A stretch of DNA of 57,513 nt from an uncultured Dehalococcoidia bacterium (GTDB taxonomy: Bacteria; Chloroflexota; Dehalococcoidia; Lucifugimonadales; UBA1127). Shown in pieces: positions 54,035 to 57,513 of the stretch. The notes beneath the pieces are model-generated. The model saw nothing but the letters and a program-made list of their open reading frames with translations. It did not search any database and had not been told where the DNA came from. The translations under genes were made by a program, and so were the position numbers. Each line of letters begins with the position of its first letter. Positions within the stretch are counted from its first letter, which is position 1. The stretch is taken from positions 1 to 57,513 of the forward strand of contig CAJWXP010000013.1 in the NCBI GenBank assembly GCA_913049785.1, given 5' to 3'.

Positions 54035-56080
54035 ATGGCCCATTACAAAGCAAGTGAGGCCCAGGATTGGGCTTGGGAGACGTTGAAGGGCCAGTGGAGT
54101 ACCCTCATCACGCCGTTCGAGCAGAATGGCGACCTGGATGAGCAGGGTCTACGTAGGAACATCAGACACGTCAGAAAGCTCGGCACCCGAGGGGCTGGCT
54201 GTACCTGGGGCATGGGCGAGTTCTGGAGTCTGACTCACGATGAACGCGTACGCGTGATGGACATTGTCGCAGAAGAGGCCGCCGGCGTATGGCCCGTTGC
54301 AGCCCACGTCACCCACACATCGAGTCGAGAGACCGTTGATCTGGCACGACATGCGGAGTCAGTTGGCTTCGACATGTTGGTGATCGCGGCACCATACATG
54401 GCGGCCAAGACCGAAGTCCAGGTCATCGAGTACGTCAAAACCCTGAGCGACAACACCAACCTTGCCATCATGTTCTACAACTCTCCCCAGTTCGGCATCG
54501 TCATGAGCCCCCAGGGGCTGAAGCAAATTTGTGAGATACAGCAGGTCGTTGGCGTCAAAGAGGCCAGTTTCAACCAGCAGTTATCCATCGAAACGCACCT
54601 GTCTCTGGGCACAGACTACGTGATAAGCACGCCCGACGAGTGGATCTACCCCTTCGCCCAGGACCTGGGGTTCCAGCAACAGGTGATGTTTGCCAACACC
54701 TCCGACTGGCGTTTCGATACGCTTGAGGCGAACTACTACGTGCAGTTTATCGAACGTGCCAGCACCGGTGACTACGACGATGATTTCTACGAGACCCACT
54801 TAAGGCGTCTCAACGAGCTATCGGACACATGGTGGACACGCACAGCCGACAAGAACGGCGGCACGTTACCCGTAGCAATGATCAAGTATTGGGGCGAGTT
54901 GATGGGTATGGCCGGTGGCCCCACTCGGCAGCCTTTACCCCAGTTCACAGCCGAGGAAAAGGCCCAACTAAAAGAGGAGTTGACTCCATTGAAACCTAAG
55001 ACACCAGTAGCCACAACACCCTACAAACCCCGTGCAACCTGGCTGACCGGCAACAACGCATTTGCCACAGGCATGCTGCTCATGGTCAGTGTCCAGAACG
55101 TTGAGGAGGCCCTTGAGGCCGAACGCGGCGGCGCAGACGTTGTAGACGTCAAGAATCTCCAGGAGGCGCTGGTTGGGTCTGGTCATCCCACGACTGTGAG
55201 GCAGGTCCGGGCACAGATCCAGCCAGAGAACCACGTCAGTATCACGCTGGGCGTTGTGCCGAATCAGGCTGGCACCGTGGCAATGGCTGCGTATGCTGCA
55301 GCGGTGATGGATGCAACTTCTGTGAAGATCGGATTCATGCAGACCGGGTACGATGTGGCGGTGGATATCCTCAAAGAGGCCCGACGGGCGATGGACGGCT
55401 ACAACACCAAGCTGGTGGGCTCGCTCTTCGCCGATAACCTGCTCCACGAGGGCGGGCTTGATCCCAAGTTGATGGTGCAGCTTGCTACTGACGGCGAGTG
55501 CGACGGCTTCCTGATCGACACACTCATCAAGGACGGTCGGAACCTGTTCGATTTCCTCACCGAGGCTGAGTTGCACGACATGGTCCTGGAGGGCAAAAAG
55601 CTTGGTCTCAGCACCGCACTGTCGGGTCACCTCAAGCTTGATGACCTGGACGAACTTGCCCGCATCAACCCGGATATCGTTGGTGTGCGTGGCGCGGTAT
55701 GCAGCACCGGAGACCGTGACCGTGCCGTCGCCTGGGAGGCAGTGGCCGAGTTCAAGCGACAGATAGACTTGCGGAAGAGCGGCGAAATCAGCGTCCGGCC
55801 TGATGCTGCGACTAACGGCTCCAACGGCGATTCGCCTGTGGTGACAACCGGCGGAGGCTGGGTGGTCATCGATGGCAGGGGCAAGAGTTGCGCCGGGGTC
55901 ATTGCCGCGCTGGAGAAGCAGACCAAGGCAGATCATACTTCAATGGTAGAGACGATCCTTGGCGATGCATTGAACATCTTCGATGTCATCCTCTGGACGG
56001 AGAAGGGTGGCCACGCACTGATCAACCAGCGTGATGAGGGTGATGGAACCGTCCGCGTGCTCATCCAGCCAAAGGCCTAG
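54035..56080 (+). CDS. Three-domain fusion: DapA-like aldolase, MfnB-like furan-phosphate synthase, TusA-like domain
   Basis: An uninterrupted 681-residue protein behind GGAGG. Residues 18-325 are a DHDPS/NAL-type Schiff-base aldolase with FYNSP (Tyr148) and VGVKEAS (Lys175). Residues about 345-590 match MfnB, the (5-formylfuran-3-yl)methyl phosphate synthase of methanofuran synthesis: MLLMVSVQNVEEALEAERGG, DVVDVKNLQEALVG (Lys373), VKIGFMQTG (Lys431), DTLIKDGR (Asp495, Lys499) and DIVGVRGAVCSTGDRD. Lys373 and Lys431 are 58 apart, as are Lys27 and Lys85 of the M. jannaschii enzyme. Residues about 605-681 (WVVIDGRGKSCAGVIAALE, Cys619) resemble TusA/SirA but lack CPxP. The reaction is unknown. 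Confidence 0.8.
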   Translation: MAHYKASEAQDWAWETLKGQWSTLITPFEQNGDLDEQGLRRNIRHVRKLGTRGAGCTWGMGEFWSLTHDERVRVMDIVAEEAAGVWPVAAHVTHTSSRETVDLARHAESVGFDMLVIAAPYMAAKTEVQVIEYVKTLSDNTNLAIMFYNSPQFGIVMSPQGLKQICEIQQVVGVKEASFNQQLSIETHLSLGTDYVISTPDEWIYPFAQDLGFQQQVMFANTSDWRFDTLEANYYVQFIERASTGDYDDDFYETHLRRLNELSDTWWTRTADKNGGTLPVAMIKYWGELMGMAGGPTRQPLPQFTAEEKAQLKEELTPLKPKTPVATTPYKPRATWLTGNNAFATGMLLMVSVQNVEEALEAERGGADVVDVKNLQEALVGSGHPTTVRQVRAQIQPENHVSITLGVVPNQAGTVAMAAYAAAVMDATSVKIGFMQTGYDVAVDILKEARRAMDGYNTKLVGSLFADNLLHEGGLDPKLMVQLATDGECDGFLIDTLIKDGRNLFDFLTEAELHDMVLEGKKLGLSTALSGHLKLDDLDELARINPDIVGVRGAVCSTGDRDRAVAWEAVAEFKRQIDLRKSGEISVRPDAATNGSNGDSPVVTTGGGWVVIDGRGKSCAGVIAALEKQTKADHTSMVETILGDALNIFDVILWTEKGGHALINQRDEGDGTVRVLIQPKA

Positions 56081-56196
56081 TAGTGTTGTCATTCTGAGGG
56101 GATACCGTTCATCCTAATCACGTAGACGCAATTGACCCTATTCGCTTCATATTGGAACAGAAGCTTGGGACACGTGCAACAACTCAGACATAGGCT

Positions 56197-56252
56197 AGAT
56201 AGTGTTTGCCGTTGAGACGGGGCCTCCCCCATCTCTTCGGCAAACACTATCT
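56197..56252. terminator. Long hairpin between convergent genes
   Basis: AGATAGTGTTTGCCG (56197-56211) pairs perfectly with CGGCAAACACTATCT (56238-56252). Inside, GAGA/TCTC and GGGG/CCCC extend the stem. TCTTTTT follows on the plus strand. It lies between the convergent fusion and substrate-binding protein genes and probably ends both. Confidence 0.75.
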
Positions 56253-56285
56253 GTAGGTCCTCTTTTTGAATCGTTATCTAGTAGG

Positions 56286-57513
56286 TTACTCCATGACAGC
56301 CTTCAACCCGTCCGGGTCACTATAGGTTCCACTAAGGGCACCGGAGTAGGTATAACTGGAGATGATGCCCGGGTTAAACACTGCTTCCGGTGGTAGCCAG
56401 AAAAGTGGGACGTCCATGTGTAGGTCATAGATTGTGTTTCCAATGTCTATCAACTGGGCGTTTCGCTTGTCGGCATCCAACTCGGCAGATGCAACCCGCA
56501 ACGGGACGTTCACTGTGGGCTGGGACATGGTGAAGCCAGCCGCAGATATCAACGATGCGTTCCAAATCTTCAGGCCAAACAGGTGGGCAGAAGACGTGCC
56601 GTTAATGGTGGCGGCGTTGGTATATTCCCATTCCCTATACGCCGACCGGTAAACAGCCTGGTCAACTTGCTGTGTATCGATCTCCATTCCCACGGCAGAC
56701 CAGAAACCTGCCACTGCGTCAGCGACATCAAGCGAGCCAGCGAAGAATGGCAGGTTCCTGGCAAGCATGGTTACCTTGGCGGGATTGTCAGGCCCATAGC
56801 CTGCTTCGGCCAGCAACGCTTTAGCGGCATCCGGGTCATACCCGTATTCATCAGCGAACCGAGTCTTCCACTCAGGGTTCCAAGCAGGGCGGGTCTCGGC
56901 GAAGGTATTGAGGTACATCGGGGTGCCCTTGCCGCCAAAGAGGGAGTTCAATTCTTCTCGGTCGATCGCCTTGCTCATGGCCTTTCTGACGCGAACATCT
57001 GAAACAGGGCCGCTTGGCTCAAACCTGAAGGTATCCGTGGAAGGATCCACGAAGCAGCAGAGCAGGCTTACAAATGTTCTAAGGGCAGGTACGTTGCCCC
57101 GCGCGATTTCATAGCCGCGATTCGTTGCTTCAACAATCAGGTCATCCGGGAGACTGGTGACATGAATTTCATCTGTCAGGAGTGCAGCCAATCGGGTGGA
57201 TGCCTCTGACTGGAAGCGGGACTCGAACTCCTGGAAGTCCGGGGTAGAGCGCCAGTGGTCGTAAGACACACGCTCAAACGCTATGAATGTGCCAACGCCA
57301 CGCTCTTTAAACTGGTAGTTCGCTGTTCCAGGCGGAGGAGCGGCTTCAGGGTCAGTGGGCTCTCCGTTAGCATCGAAGAACGCCTTGCTGGAAATCTCAA
57401 ACCCTGATTGGGAGTCCGAGAGGTTGCTCAGGAAATCCGCGTCCGGATTGTTGAAACGAAAAACAACTTCGTAGTCGTTAACGATCTCGATGTCATCAAT
57501 TCGCTGGAAATAC
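56286..57513 (-). CDS. Peptide/nickel-type ABC transporter substrate-binding protein, 5' end outside the window
   Basis: The frame is open to the right edge, so the N-terminus and signal peptide are outside. The visible 408 residues are homologous to the binding protein at 50845-52599: FKERGVGTFIAFERVSYDHW, LLTDEIHVTSLPDDL, DVRVRKAMSKAIDREELN and YDPDAAKALLAEAGYGPDNP. It again lacks a transport partner in view. Confidence 0.9.
   Translation of the reverse strand, partial: YFQRIDDIEIVNDYEVVFRFNNPDADFLSNLSDSQSGFEISSKAFFDANGEPTDPEAAPPPGTANYQFKERGVGTFIAFERVSYDHWRSTPDFQEFESRFQSEASTRLAALLTDEIHVTSLPDDLIVEATNRGYEIARGNVPALRTFVSLLCCFVDPSTDTFRFEPSGPVSDVRVRKAMSKAIDREELNSLFGGKGTPMYLNTFAETRPAWNPEWKTRFADEYGYDPDAAKALLAEAGYGPDNPAKVTMLARNLPFFAGSLDVADAVAGFWSAVGMEIDTQQVDQAVYRSAYREWEYTNAATINGTSSAHLFGLKIWNASLISAAGFTMSQPTVNVPLRVASAELDADKRNAQLIDIGNTIYDLHMDVPLFWLPPEAVFNPGIISSYTYSGALSGTYSDPDGLKAVME

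Overview
The window is a bacterial chromosome segment. Most genes use ATG, GTG or TTG starts behind clear GGAGG-type ribosome sites. There is no phage, insertion sequence or CRISPR array. Gene content and order suggest Chloroflexota, most likely a marine SAR202/Dehalococcoidia-type lineage: dprA-topA-xer, a lut operon, oxidative and catabolic enzymes (Rieske oxygenase, FAH-family hydrolase, several RidA-like proteins, LVIVD propeller) and orphan dipeptide-type substrate-binding lipoproteins. The lineage is an inference from gene families, not a marker-gene result.

Layout. 1-7.6 kb: an amidohydrolase-like tail, a TPP-dependent decarboxylase-like enzyme, an MFS exporter, a frameshifted lipoprotein, a CCA-adding/poly(A) polymerase-family enzyme, an ArsC/Spx-like protein, an OGG1-type glycosylase and a HesB-like protein. 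7.7-15.5 kb: a DnaQ-DinG helicase, then dprA-topA-xer, then two serine tRNAs. 16.3-26.8 kb: glmU, a CBS/CorC membrane protein, a collagen-like lipoprotein, rsfS, thiL-tsaE-tsaB-ndk, a phosphoesterase, a metal efflux pump, an unknown protein and an M50 protease. 26.8-31 kb: tyrA-aroA-gmk and glycerate kinase. 31-40 kb: lutABC, oadG/oadB, a CARDB-metalloprotease lipoprotein and a pyrophosphate-energised pump. 40-57.5 kb: a catabolic accessory region with an LVIVD protein, cupins, FAH-family hydrolase, PepN, a DUF3179 protein, a Rieske oxygenase, RidA homologues, two orphan peptide-type binding proteins and a three-domain DapA/MfnB/TusA-like fusion.

The main discovery is that three unrelated genes each carry one in-frame TGA at the position of a conserved or catalytic cysteine, each followed by a hairpin that fits the bacterial SECIS model (6-7 bp stem, small loop with an early G, loop 19-22 nt after the UGA). 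They are an ArsC/Spx-like protein (UxxC), a HesB/IscA-like protein (UGG) and a DUF3179 protein (UPxC). UGA also serves as a normal stop here (thiL, glycerate kinase, the HesB-like gene itself), so this looks like selenocysteine insertion and not code reassignment.

A caution on sequence quality: several genes (amidohydrolase tail, dprA, DUF3179, third RidA, one lipoprotein) carry single-base frameshifts, nearly all at homopolymer runs. These look like sequencing or assembly indels. Such indels cannot create the three in-frame TGA codons.
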